DNA of 64,000 nt, taken from Cryptomeria japonica (lineage: Eukaryota; Streptophyta; Pinopsida; Cupressales; Cupressaceae). The position numbers and the translations under genes were made by a program. The stretch is from positions 686,772,583 through 686,836,582 of the forward strand of contig NC_081412.1 in assembly GCF_030272615.1 (NCBI RefSeq), in the 5' to 3' direction. Each line of letters opens with the position of its first letter. Positions within the stretch are counted from its first letter, which is position 1. The notes under the pieces were generated by a model. It was not told where the DNA came from and searched no databases. It was given only the letters and a program-made list of their open reading frames with translations. Of the stretch, positions 20,800 through 32,072 are shown piece by piece.

Positions 20800-21310
20800 A
20801 GAACTTGTAGCATATTGAGTTCTATGGAAGATCAAGGAGAGAGGCTATGGTAGAAATTGCATCTGCAGCTTGGTTCTGATCTCAAGGAATCTGCTTAGAA
20901 GTGATACCGGTGAATAATTCTTTGAATCTATTAACCATTTTCTTATAAGGCACGAGCTTATCATCCTTAGTTTTGTATTCATCATTGACCTATCGGATGA
21001 CTAGTTGTGAATCGCCATAGATTTGTAGTTCCTTTAATTTCCATTGCACGACCATTCTTAATCTTGTGATTAAGGCTTCATACTCTACTATGTTGTTTGT
21101 GCACAGGAATGTGAGCCAATATGATTTTGGAATGTTATCACCTTGAGGTGTGATAAAAAGAATGTCGAATCTTGAACCATGCCGAGTGTAAGACCCATCA
21201 AAATATAACTTCCATTCTTGTGCTGGCATGACTGTGAATATTTTCTCATCTAGAAAATTTGAGATGAGCATATGGTCTCCTATGAGTGGTGCTTCATCCA
21301 ACTAATCAAC
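20800..21310 (-). pseudogene. Element B second (plant-type) RNase H
   Basis: RNase H removes RNA from RNA/DNA hybrids. This domain contains WKLYFDGSYTRHGSRFD (first Asp in D-G-S), NIVEYEALITRL (Glu in the E-Y-E-A block) and IYGDSQLVIR (second Asp in G-D-S). These three catalytic positions are conserved. Downstream, the TS-x-x-IP...NQAADAIS stretch corresponds to the final N-x2-AD-x-L-A block, with losses. Its place after the retroviral-type RNase H and before integrase is the standard Tat arrangement; element G differs. Confidence 0.85.
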
Positions 21311-21760
21311 AATGACCTGCCCTTTGATTTCTTTTTGGTCCACATATTCTATGTCAAATTCGCTAAGGAGCATAACCCACTTTGCCAAGCGGCCTGTTAG
21401 TTCTTCTTTACTAAGTAAATACTTGAGTGGATCTATTTTGGAAATGAGTTGTATCTTGTGTGTCAGCATGCAGTGCATCAATTTGGTGGCTGCTAAAATT
21501 ACTGTAAGGCAATCTCATTCAATATGGGTATGATTGAGTTCATACCTAACTAGTACTATCCTGGAAATGTAGTATATTGCACATTCTTTGCCTTCTACAT
21601 TATATTGTGCTAGTAGAACTCCTAAGGCCATAGTTGTAGCCGATATATATATAACAATAATGTCTTGTCTGGAGATGGTGGTGTTAGTAATGGTGGTGTC
21701 ATTAGGTAGTCCTTTAACTACTGAAATTCTTGTTGACAATTCTCTTCCCATTTGAAGTGG
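21311..21760 (-). pseudogene. Element B first (retroviral-type) RNase H
   Basis: ATTMALGVLLAQ, ECAIYYISRIVLVRYELN and ATKLMHCMLTHKIQLISK follow the usual Ty3/gypsy RNase H order. The first catalytic Asp, expected in a D-A-S/ISATD-type strand, reads ISATT, so activity is probably lost. The segment KWVMLLSEFDIEYVDQKEIKGQ then leads to the second RNase H. One internal stop lies at about 21513. Confidence 0.75.
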
Positions 21761-21831
21761 ACATTCTTATGGAGAAGATGTGTGAAGGGATGACATTTAT
21801 TAGCCAATTGTGCGATGAAGTGACAAATTGA

Positions 21832-22620
21832 CTATAAGCTCCCTTGTAATGTTCTCAACTGATTGATAATCCTAGGAGGTGGAATTTTCATGATTTCTTT
21901 GACCTTTGCAGGATCAACCTCAATTCCTTTGTTTGAGATAATGTATTCTAGGAGCTTCCTAGATGTTACTCCAAAAACACACTTCTTTGGCTTAAGGCAT
22001 ATATTATATTTCTCTAATCTAGTGAAAATTTTGTCTAGCACGACAAGGTGTCCCTCTCTTGTTAATGATTTAGCTAGTAAATCTGTACTAGACATCATCA
22101 ATCTTCACATGAGCATCACTGGAATAGTGTCTTATGCCAACAAAATCATCCACATAGTATTCCATTAGTGTATGCATCATGTCGTGGAATATGGTCGCCA
22201 TTTCCCTTTGATATGTGGCTCCTACATTCTTGAGACCGAATGCCATTACATTCCAAAAGTATGTACCCCATGGGCATGCAAAAGTTGTTTTATGTTGATC
22301 TTCTTGGGCGATCTTAATCTAGTTGTATCCTAAGAAGCCATCCATGAGTGATAAAATTACATGTCCTGTTATGAGGTCCATGATAATATCAATATTTGGA
22401 AGAGGAAAGTCATCATTAGGACATGATTTGTTGAGATCTCTAAAATCCATATAGATACAGATGCCCCTAGTTGGTTTTTCCATTAGTACAATGTTGGATA
22501 TCCATTCTGCATAATCTATCGGTCTTATGAAACCAACATCTACAAATTCTTGAGTTCTGCTTTGACTAATAGTGCAATCTGAGCATACATCTTTCTAAGC
22601 TTTTGTTTTACTGGTTTGGA
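21832..22620 (-). pseudogene. Element B reverse transcriptase, degraded
   Basis: Recognisable blocks in order: MEKPTRGICIYMDFRDLNKSCP, split here as MEKPTRGICIY and MDFRDLNKSCP (about 22440-22500); FPLPNIDIIMDLITGH; YNQIKIAQEDQ-like; TTFACPWGTYFWNVMAFGLKN (as TTFACPWGTYF, VMAFGLKN); the catalytic YYVDD (22146-22160); then LVVLDKIFTRLEKYNICLKP and KCVFGV. Y-V-D-D is intact, but stops and frameshifts occur in the palm and upstream. The N-terminal fingers are poorly preserved. Confidence 0.85.
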
Positions 22621-23299
22621 TCCTTTTGTTACTATCAAGTGATGCATTACGAGATCTGGTTCTAGTCCTAGCATGTCTACATATGACCATGTGAAATTGA
22701 TTTATCTCTTTTGAAAGAACTCTATAAAATCAAGATCTTTGGCCAAAGTCAGTAATTCTGCTAGATGTATTATGTGTGGATTTTTCGGTGCACCCAGATT
22801 GACTTCCTTTGTCTCTTCTATGAGAATAGACAATCTCTCTTGATTAGTGCTAAAGGGGAGAATGTTAAACCTTCAATCTTTAGGCGGCTCGGAGAGGTTT
22901 TCACCTTTGGATGCATCCTTTGTTTTTTCTTTTTTGGTCTCCAAAAGTGCCACGGTGTGGTTTTCACTTGAGGATCTTGTTATGATTGTAATATTTTTGC
23001 GATTGAAAGGTTTGGAATTCTCTCTAAATTAACTTGTGCTATTAATTTCAATAGAGAACTCAGCCTTGTGATCTCTGCTTGGTATGTCATCCCGTAACTC
23101 AAGAAAGTCTATGATCGCATCATCGTTGTGGAAGGTGTCAAGGTATGGTGGATCTTGTTGGTTCTAATCAATCAGTTCGGGGTGAATAATTGGAATTACC
23201 TCATCAATAAGGTTGAGTTCATAGGATGCATCAGCTGGGGTAAGTATGGAGGAATCAAGGTCATTGTTAGTATTATCCTCTTTGTAATCGTGCTCGGGA

Positions 23300-24100
23300 G
23301 GTGACCTATCTGTCATTGATGTATCCTCATCAATTGAATCATAGAAAGTTTTGATCCATGGATCTCCTACAGCTCTTTTATCTTATAAATAATCCTTATC
23401 AGAGTCATGTAAATAATCCCATTCATATTCATTTGAATCAGTCTCAAAATCACTAGGTAGAATTATGTCACCGTAGCTTATAGGGATGTCATCGGGGTTG
23501 AAATGTTTGTGATCAGCTACTACAGGTGTCGCATTTGATGGGGTGGTTGGTGCTACTTGAGTATCTAAAATGGACAGAAGTGGCAATCTAGAAGTGATTG
23601 ACCTTTGTGCATCCCTTTATGTGTTCAGTGTCCTTGCACTCGATGAGTGAGAAGTATGTGTAACTCAAATATTTTGATGTGGTAGATTTGTCTGCAATGG
23701 ACATTATTTTTCTTCTGGAAGGGATGGATTTGGAAGTGGTCTACTTTTTTTTTTCTCAAAATATTGAGCTTAGAAGAGCTTCCCAAACCAGGATGGAATT
23801 TGAGTCCAATTTTATCTTGTGGTTGTAACAAGGGTTGTAATGGTTCTTGTACACCTTTCTTGTGGGATCCCAATGCACTATGGCCATCATAGCCCATATT
23901 TTGCATGAAGGTAAAACCTTTACCATACCTCTCTGTATGGATCTTGATTTGTTGTCTAGTTGTATAAGAAGGGTCTCTGTAGAGCCATTCTGCCAAGTAT
24001 TCATTAATAGTTTAATGTTCTTGTGATCTTCTTAGGATGAATCCATCAAGTGTACCAGTATGGGCTACAACAGGGGTCTTGAGTATCATTTGTTGTTTTC
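23300..24100 (-). pseudogene. Element B G-patch and acidic linker between PR and RT
   Basis: The protein segment YGKGFTFMQNMGYDGHSALG followed by GVQEPLQPLLQPQDKIGLKF (23625-24004) matches the G-patch pattern: aromatic-G, M-G-Y-x-G-x2-LG, G-I/V, P, D-x2-GLG/GL-x-F. G-patch domains bind nucleic acid or activate helicases and occur next to protease in betaretroviruses and in some plant LTR elements. After it come a Lys-rich stretch and an acidic stretch (FETDSNEYEWDYLHDSDKD, 23383-23460). I regard the whole as the PR-RT linker of pol. Confidence 0.65.
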
Positions 24101-24149
24101 CATGAGTCTTAGGTGAGAGGGGCAATTGCCCAACACAAAAAAGTTGGCT

Positions 24150-24680
24150 AATGTTATTCTCTTGGGCCTTCATCCTTTACTTTCATTTTAAACTTCTCTT
24201 GTTTTTGTGTAGGGCTCAGTTTACTGGTGATATTTGATGGGTGGATGTAGGATGATGAGGTGGTGGCTTCTCTGTTTCTAGGTATTGTGATATCAGGTTG
24301 ATGCCTTATATTATTACAAAAGGAAAATGGGTTGGCATCACCAAGGATGGTAGCCTCTACTCCATTATGTGGAAACTTGATGCATTGATGGTAAGTGGAT
24401 GGAACTGCTTGCATGGCATGAATCCATGGTCTACCTAATAGGAGATTATATGGAAGAGGGAGGTCTAGGACTCAAAAATCCACATTCTTCACCATGGGTC
24501 CTACCCTTTTTGCTAAAGTGAAGCTCCCTTTTGAGGAACATTCAACATCATCATAGGCCTTGATGGTGATCTTTTTTTTGGCATCTACTGCTCCATCAAA
24601 ATATACAAGTGTTGTAATCATTTGCAAGGTGCAAATGTTAAGACCAGCTCCATTGTCAGTCAAGACTCACTTGATTCTAT
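24150..24680 (-). pseudogene. Element B aspartic protease
   Basis: The active-site region reads TDNGAGLNICTLQMI (about 24615-24663). Tat elements usually show D-G-G-A/S there; here D-N-G-A. The flap and second strand follow ([49 protein letters not shown]). One stop (TGA at 24470-24472) breaks the frame. The homologous part of C reads IDGGVGLNICTL, closer to a functional site. Confidence 0.75.
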
Positions 24681-26744
24681 GTTGATGTATGAATCCCTCA
24701 ATGTGTAGAGGGCCATTATGTGGTTGCTGAAAGGATAAATCATCACTCTCAGTGAAACTGAGACATGGTGAGGATTTGAGACTTCCAACCATGGCTTGAA
24801 ATTGATTTTCATTTAGGTTGGATTGAACCGACACTTCTTGGAGAGCTTGGTCCAAGATAGTTTTGTGTGAGGGTGATAGGTGCAATAGCTCTAGTATGGA
24901 AATGAGTGCGAGAGTTTTATCTAGTTGGTCAACAAGACTATAATGTTTGGGAACATATGCTGCTTTTGATGGTGCTCCTGGTAAGACAAGTTTTCTATGA
25001 TGGGTGACAACATTGCATGTGGGATATTTGCCTTTGATGGTAATGGTAGCAACTTGTTCATTGGCATCATAAAGATTATTGACAATATAAGTATATGTTG
25101 CACATGTATAGTTTGTCGTGTTATCTTGGTTCTTACCTTGATGGGATGGACCTCCTTTCACATATGATGGGAGTGGATTATTGAACATGGTGTGATCCAT
25201 GTTAGAAGTTTTTCACATATGACCATCCACTTCTATATCACCTCGATCAACAAGATCTTGAACAATGTCCTTTAGCTGATGGAAATTATTTGCCTTATGA
25301 CCCTTTCCTTTGTGAAATTCACAATACTCATTATCCCTCCACCATGGAGGTTTAACCCATGGTTCATAGTTTGATGTTTTAGGCAATATGATAAGATCAT
25401 AAGAGATGAGTTGTTGTAAGATCTTTTCAAGAGGTTCTCCCAAGGGTGTGTAAGTGTGATTGGGTTTGTACATAGGGTACCTATTTTTAGGTTCCTCTTG
25501 TTGTGTATTTGGAATTTGATTTCCTTGATTGTTTTAGGGATTACCTCAATTGGTAGTGGGGTTGTTGCAATTATCTGCTTGTCCTCTAATTTTGACTATG
25601 GGCTGGGCAATTTTGACAGTTTGTGCGTCCACAACACCATTGTTAACATTGTTTTTGTTCTTGGCCCAAAACATGGGTTTGTCACTATTGTAGGTTGGTC
25701 GTGGACCCTCCTTGTTCTTATTGTATATCTTGACAAGTCCCTTTTTTATAAGGGATTTCTTGATTTTAAGTACTTGGGCTATCACGTCTTTGAAAGTGTC
25801 TGAACATTTTATGTCTAAGTAGAATTCCATTTCCCCATTTAAGTTTGAAATAAAAATTTCAACTAATTGTTCTTCGGGAATGGGGAAGGAAGGTCTACTA
25901 GAAAGGTGTCTCCATATTTACAATAATGTTGAGAATAGATCACCATTCTTTTGTTTTGTATTGCATAGATCAGCCATGGAGACATCTCATTCTATGTAAT
26001 GTGCATGATGAGTGATAAATTTTTGTACTAGGTCCTCAAAGGTCTTGATCCTACCGAGTAGGCATGAGAAACATTGCATAGATGAGCCTCCCAAAATTTG
26101 GGGGAAAAGGTGCATTAAATATGTGTCCTCATATGCAACCTCTAAGCCGACAAAGTAAAATTCTCGCACACGATCTCTTGGGTCTCCCTTTCCTTTGTAT
26201 TTATCAAATTTTGGGGTTTTGAAGTTGTGTGGGAAAGGAGGCATGTATCTGTTTTTATCGAATTGATATGGACAGATATCTTCAAGAGCATATCGCTTTT
26301 GTAACCTTCCTAAATGTACTTGTTGGGTGAGGTCTTGCATCTGTTGTCTCAACATATCTGTTTCTGTAGAATGAGGAGAGATGTTTCTTGCTGATAGTTA
26401 TCAACATAGTTATGGGTATTCCCTTCCCTCTTGTCATCTTGATTTTGTTCTTGTCGATGGATATGTTGGGCTTGTTCTAGTATATCCCTAAGTTGTGACA
26501 CATTAAATTCTGGTGGGAGTTTTTATCCTTCTTGAGCAAGACTTAGAAAATGGGCATCAACATTTCACTTGAGAAGTTCCTCAAAAAGTCTGTTAAATCT
26601 AGGATTGCTAGTTTCTTCTACTATTTGTGCTTGTGTAGGGGTGTCTGGGTCTCATCCTCTTGAAAAGTGGTTAATGACCTCTTCCTCTTCTTCCCATATT
26701 TCATTTTGAGTTTTTCTCTGACTCTGAGACCTAGTCCTAGCCAT
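24681..26744 (-). pseudogene. Element B gag polyprotein, degraded
   Basis: The start at 26744 gives MARTRSQSQRKTQNE, a typical basic Tat gag start. It is followed by DTPTQAQIVEETSNPRFNRL. The capsid domain (26355-25800) includes FKTPKFDKYKGKGDPRDRVR, YLMHLFPQILGGSSMQCFS, LVQKFITHHAHYI and ADLCNTKQKNGDLFST. The C-terminal part has YCEFHKGKGHKANNFHQLK, a modified zinc-binding box (Cys-x2-His-x4-GH-x4, last Cys replaced), and then the GAPSKAAYVPKHYSLVDQL linker to protease. At least five stops interrupt it. Confidence 0.8.
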
Positions 26745-27521
26745 GTTTGAAGCACACATTTGTGGGTGAAAAAGTGGGTGTTTGATCTCCTTTGATAGTT
26801 CCAAGATTTTATGATGATGAAGATGAGTCAAAATGTGTATGAATGAATGATATCCTTTTACCAAAGGTTAGATATCAACAAAGTTATTTTTAAGATTTCT
26901 TGCTTGGTTTCAAATAATTGTGAGTTGAGGTGTAGCGAGGTTTTTTGTTTTTCAAAGCACAAGCTACCTAGCTATGAGAGGATGCACTCAAAAGATAGTT
27001 TTAACCTATCTAAGATGCTTAGGAATACCCCTTTGGTATGATTGATCCTAGATGTAGAGACTTACTAGAAATTATTTGTTGTTGTGATTAGCAATGAAAG
27101 AACTAAGAACAAAACCTCTTTGTTTTTTAGAGTTGAATGGAATTTGATGTTTTGGAGTGAGTAAACCTTGGAATTTCTATAAGGTGACTGTGACTTTGAT
27201 GATTGTTGGATTTGGAATGATGTTGAAAGATGAAAGATAGGTGAAATTATTTGAAAATATAGTATGGTTTGAAAAATGGAGAAAGCTGAAAGATATGTGA
27301 ATGAGAAGTATGTCTTGGAAGTGATGTGCGAAAAGGAAAATATGATTTGAAAATGAAGAGTGAAGATGTGGAATATGAATTTGATGAATTATGGATTTAA
27401 AGATGATTTAAATGTGTATGAGATATGGAGGATGTTTGAAAATGATTTAAGATGAAATATGAAAGTTTAGAAAATGATTTTAGAATTTGATGGGAAAATG
27501 TTTGAATTTGAAAATAATGGT
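26745..27521 (-). other. Element B leader between LTR and gag
   Basis: Non-coding, rich in gaaaatg/tttgaaa words on the plus strand. The primer site expected directly inside the LTR (TGGTGAACCCGACG, as at 15128) is not visible: the minus strand reads accattattttcaaattc. The site has decayed or been lost through an insertion or deletion. Confidence 0.5.
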
Positions 27522-28442
27522 TGTAATGGTGAGAAGTGAATGATGGAGAGATCAAAAGGAAAGCATTTTTTCCCTCCGAGGAGAGATGAAAGTTTCAGTA
27601 TGGATTTCCCTTCAAACACTTTATCCATATTACATTTAAAATAGGGGGAATAATTCACTAGATCCAACCTCTTAGGAAAGAGATTGAATACTAAATGAAT
27701 TGATAATGGTGTGAAATGACAAGCTAACCCCTCTTTTAGAATGAGTAATGGTTGAATTATGTGTTTTAAGACAAAGTGTAAAAGTAGCAAAGAACTAATT
27801 ATAACTTAAAATAGAAGTCTGAGATGAAGTTGTGCACCTAGATCTGGCAAGTAAATGTAAATGAAAGACTGAAATGTAAATCACCTCAAGGGAGGTTGTA
27901 GATAGAATTGCTTATGTGAAATTGGATGTTGAAAGGGATCTCCTCTTCAATGGTTGAATACTTGACTTGAATGCAACACCTACCCTTGAAGGGAGACTTA
28001 AGAATGCTCAATGCTTGAAAGGGATTCTTGAATTCTTGAATTCTCTTGAATGCTTGATTGCTTGAACTTATGCTAATTTTCACCTTATCCAACTTATGAA
28101 AATGAGAGGACAAATGCAACTTATATATTCATCAATTAGGGTTAATTGACTGATTTTTTATCATAGGCTGACATAGGGAAAGTTTTCTTGCTAAAATTGC
28201 AAAGACCAATGCAAAGATAGGATAGAGGGGGCTCCAAAAAATAGGGTAGGATGGGGGCACCACGCCCCTATCCTTCCCTTATCTCAGGATAGGAAGCAGG
28301 TTCAATTAGTGCGGGGGGTAGAAAAAGTGCAGTTTTGGGGGATTGAGCAAGTCTTGGGTCTCCAATCAGGCTTGGGGATTCCATTTGCCAATATGAAGAC
28401 CCTAATGCGGTCATAAATTACGAAGGTCACCATTTTATGACA
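27522..28442 (-). mobile_element. LTR of the A/B family, minus strand (921 bp)
   Basis: On the minus strand it starts TGTCATAAAATGGTGACC and ends ccattaca at 27522. It carries a TATA-like tatataag near 28115 and the same blocks as the plus LTR (gtgttgcattcaagtcaag, cctcccttgaggtgattta). Upstream (right) is the 3' region of an A-type element and downstream (left) is the gag of B. It thus sits between two different interiors, like its plus-strand relative. Confidence 0.8.
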
Positions 28443-29248
28443 CTACATTTAGCCCATACTTTAGCGGGAGTATAAGCGTACGCTAATTCTGTCAGTAAAG
28501 TGCAAGGAAACAAGATTGAAAGACTTATACCACATCAAGGAGGCAAGATACACCAAGCCCCCAGTGGACTTAGGATCTTACGACATCGATTGACAAAGTA
28601 AAAGGGAAGATCAAGAAGGGAAAAACATGACTGCAAGTAGAAAGGTTCCCCTCACCATGAGTCATGAAAAGAAAGGATACAAAAAATTACAAAGCAACAC
28701 CCAATCCACTAAGTAACTTTAAGTATCAAGAAGGAAAATATGAGCGGAGTCTATGCCCCCAAGTTAAAGCAATCATGCGTGCCTTATAAGGAGCTATTTC
28801 TTTAGGGTAGGATACACCCAAGAGAAAAAGAGGGAGAGGGAGCACGCTATCACAAGGATTTAGCCCCCAGGAAAGGAATAAACCCAAGAATAATGAACAC
28901 AAAACACGAGGTAGTTTCTCATTCCTTGGGGTCAGTATGATGTATGATAAATCATGTATATCATATATGTATGTGCATATAATAATCATCATTCCCCAAA
29001 GAAAGGACACTACCTTGGAAGAAAGGGAAAAGATGAATTCTTTTTAAGTCAACATGAAAGAGACCCAAAAGAGATCTCAGTGCTTTGCATCATCCTCAAG
29101 TAGACATTAAGGGAGAAAATAGAAGAATAGGGATACACATAGAAGAATAGTCACAAAAGAGCAAGAGAGGAGAGAAGGAGAAGATCTACAGTGCTAATGT
29201 TACTAATATAGAACGTCATCCACCTCTCGATCTTTGTTGATCACTATT
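28443..29248 (-). other. 3' untranslated region of an A-type element
   Basis: Non-coding. It matches 13100-13893 in inverted orientation, including tttctttggggaatgatga and tagaaatagctcct-like blocks, and ends next to the LTR with cccgctaaagtatgggcta. The open frame 28726-29010 is a by-product. Confidence 0.6.
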
Positions 29249-29608
29249 TCAGGAAGGTGAGCAACACACCAAAGGAGCGACATCGAGAACAACAGATGAA
29301 GCTATCACAAGATCCAAATAAGGACTATACTCATGTACTAAGTCACATTTTTCAATTCTAGGAGCTAGGATTAGGGTTTTTGAAAATTCTACTGATAAAT
29401 GCTTGTCCACATCAACATATTCATAGTCATTTTCAGAAGCATTAGGAGTTGTATTGTCATCATGAATAACATTTTCACTCATTTCTTCATCAAGATTTAA
29501 AGAAAGAGGAGCGCAAACATGAATAGGAGTAAAACCAACACATGTTTCTTTCAATTTATGATTTGGAGATGTAGGTTCAACATCTTGCTTTGGAGAAAAG
29601 GGAATTGA
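29249..29608 (-). pseudogene. A-type post-protease ORF, 3' fragment
   Basis: Homologue of 12698-13099, read on the minus strand: SPNHKLKETCVGFTPI, SLNLDEEMSENVI, YEYVDVDKHLSVEF, then a premature end relative to the plus copy. Its 5' side is cut at 29608 by the chromovirus LTR fragment, within a few bases of the point where N1 cuts the plus copy. Function unknown. Confidence 0.6.
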
Positions 29609-30356
29609 TGTAGAGTGGATTGTCTCTCACCAATTTGTGCTACCTTGTCTTGGTATCTCCTCCAAGCTACATAAGAACCATCCAATGATTCTACACCTCA
29701 AACCCTCCAAGGGTCTACAAGACTTACCCTCTTTGACATTCCCAAGCTCCTTAGGATAGGATAAGATCTTGTTGTTTTGTGAGTTTCATTTTCTTTCTTC
29801 AAAGACCTTGTTTTCCCACTCTCTTTCACACTCAACCTAAGACTTCAAACTCTCTACCATAGGATATTCATTCCACACACCACACACATTAGGATGGATG
29901 ACTTTGGATGGATTCCCAGCCCTATTCCTTATTCAGGAGCTTTTGACACTTACCGGTTTGGTGTTTTACAAACAAACTGCACTTTTAGGCCTAACCGGTT
30001 CTAGTAGCCCTGTCAGCGAGGTATTCTGCATTCACCAGTTAAAATTCCTAAACAACCCTATGAACTATTTTACATTCCACACACCCTTTGGGTTTTACAT
30101 ACAATATCTCAAAACCAGAGGTGGGTTTTGTCACTAACATATCTAACCCTTACTGGTTAACTAGGTGTAATTGTCGCTTTCTAGTCCTTAAAAATAGGGA
30201 TTGGTTAAAAATCCTTCACTAGTCGGATTGCCTGAGTGAATTGATGATAGTTTGGGTTCTTTTTTTCTATATGGAATTCCAAACCAATCATACTTCTCCT
30301 TCACCCACCAGACTCACCCAATTAGGGCCTATTATCCATGATTCCTAACGCTTGTC
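29609..30356 (-). mobile_element. Truncated chromovirus D-family LTR
   Basis: The plus strand starts tgtagagtggattgtctctc and stays similar to 53213-53970 for about 750 bases (ccatccaatgattctacacc, cacttaccggtttggt, ccaccagactcacccaatta). The match then stops inside the LTR and patchwork sequence follows. Strand is given as that of D. No second LTR or interior adjoins it, so it is a truncated solo LTR or a rearranged piece. Confidence 0.75.
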
Positions 30357-30574
30357 AACTCACCTTATTCATGATGAAATGCTATTATCCATGATTCCTA
30401 ATGCAATATGTACATGATAATGTTTTGCAAAGAGACTCATAAAGAGGGTAACCTGACCTCAATAGGCAAGATAGCTTCATCACCGTAGACAAGTGAATAA
30501 TTCATCAATTAGGGCCTATTATACATGATTCCTAATGCAATATGTACATGATGAAATGCCATATTTTTTTTCTT
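30300..30574. repeat. Patchwork filler DNA with shuffled repeats
   Basis: The phrase tattatccatgattcctaa appears at about 30330 and 30383 and as tattatacatgattcctaa at 30517. The word caatatgtacatgat occurs twice. Between them (30427-30505) lies a short piece matching Tat integrase (compare 19815-19890: cctcaataggcaagatagct). Such scrambled short copies suggest repair of a break with templated insertions. Confidence 0.6.
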
Positions 30575-30893
30575 TTATGTTTTATATGTTATGCCAATGT
30601 GAATGTATGAAATGCAAATGAATATGATAATGCAAAGAACTATTTACATGATGAGAATGTAAAATGTGCTAACATATGTTGTGTGCAGGATGTGATGCAA
30701 TTGTGATATCTATATGAGTGTATGATGTGCTAACATGTGGTAATGCAAGTGCAACTACATGAAATGCAAATGTTTTTGGTGTGTCAATATACTCAGTTGT
30801 GTGATAGGAGGCTACACAGACTCAGGAAGGATGATGAAAGTCAATCAAGAAAGGGGAATGGAAGATAGAAGATATGAAAGTGAATGAACTTCT
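30575..30893 (-). repeat. Direct repeat, left copy (Tat 3' region)
   Basis: About 319 bases nearly identical to 34213-34526 (gccaatgtgaatgtatgaaa, gataggaggctacac, gaagatatgaaagtgaa). Both copies have the composition of Tat 3' untranslated DNA. They bracket element C like a tandem remnant. Confidence 0.85.
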
Positions 30894-32072
30894 TGTGCAT
30901 TATCATCATTGAGCTTTATTATGGTAAGTAGGTTATGACAATCCAGGCATATGTTCAACCCAGAAAGTCATTGTAACCATTTGCATGACATAAGACAGTC
31001 GCAAACAAGGAATACCCCAGTTCATACTAGACCCACAATGTCCTCATATCCTTGGACAAGTCAAAGCATTACTAAGAGACAATCCACAAATAGCAAAGAA
31101 AAATAGGTGATGATACCCCATCCTCTCCCTTCTAGTCAAAGATATCTTGGAGATAAAATCTCTAGTCAGAGACATCCTGGAAAAGCTAAAAGACATGCCA
31201 CCAGAAAGATAAAATCAAAATAAAACTAAGAATCGACACCAACATCCATAGTAGTCCTCAAGTTTAGTGTCTCTTGTCACTTGTATAAGTTTATTTGATT
31301 GTGGTCATAATGTTTACTTTCACAAAAGGATAGATAGCACTGAACCATAATGTTGTCTGAGTCTGCTGAAAGATTTGATTTTTTGAAGCTCATTATTGCT
31401 GTTGTGTCTCATCTGAAACTGACTGAATCCATGTAACTGATACTTTATTGCAGAGAACATGAAACTTTATTGTGGATCAGTGATGCAAATGTTGCTTTAT
31501 TGTGGATTGTGCACGGATAGACTAAAGAAGGCTGGAAGAGACTGTACTCCTTAGAATGTGTGATTCTCTTAGTTCCACACCCATAACTAGACGTAGGATT
31601 TGCCTTAGCCATAGATAGGAGCTGATTTATTATGGATGGAAAGGGGTGAAAAGGAAGGATTATTATGAATGGATAACCAATCTTAGGTAGATCAATAACA
31701 AGCCATGATGTGAATGGGTAAGTTTATTATGAAAGGATAGGCTGTGAGTGTGTGCAAAGTGAAAGGATAAAATGAAATCCTGAAGGAGGGAGGAGCAATG
31801 TCTCTACACATGGCGCCGGTGACCTAGTTTTCACCATGGTACTTGCCCAGGGCACCACCAAAGTGGTTTTCACCATTGGATGAAATGTTTTTCTTTACTT
31901 TTTTTATTTTTCAATTTTTTTGTGTCACAAGGCGCCTATTTGCCAGGTTTTCACCAAGTAACAATTTTTTTTTTATGATTTTTTTTTGGTATTTTTGATA
32001 TTTTTTGATTTTTTTGTATTTTTGAATTTTATTTGATTTTTTTGTATTTTTGAATTTGGATATTATGAAGAG
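30894..32072 (-). other. Element C 3' untranslated region
   Basis: No gene. The part nearest integrase (31800-32060) has the same order of motifs as the region beside B integrase: a caccaccaaagtggttttca block, then T-rich ggtatttttgatatttt runs. No LTR is recognised before the filler at 30300-30574. Confidence 0.55.

Larger units (their letters stand above)
19464..28442 (-). mobile_element. Element B: Tat-lineage Ty3/gypsy element, domain-complete but degraded
   Basis: On the minus strand the order is LTR (28442-27522), leader, gag, protease, G-patch linker, RT, RNase H, a second RNase H, and integrase. The second, plant/archaeal-like RNase H after the retroviral-type one is the hallmark of the Tat/Ogre lineage. 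Every domain carries stops or frameshifts, so B is dead. Its 3' LTR is missing: the DNA left of integrase runs into low-complexity sequence and then into a plus-strand locus. Its 5' LTR is of the same family as the plus LTR at 13894-15124. Confidence 0.8.
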
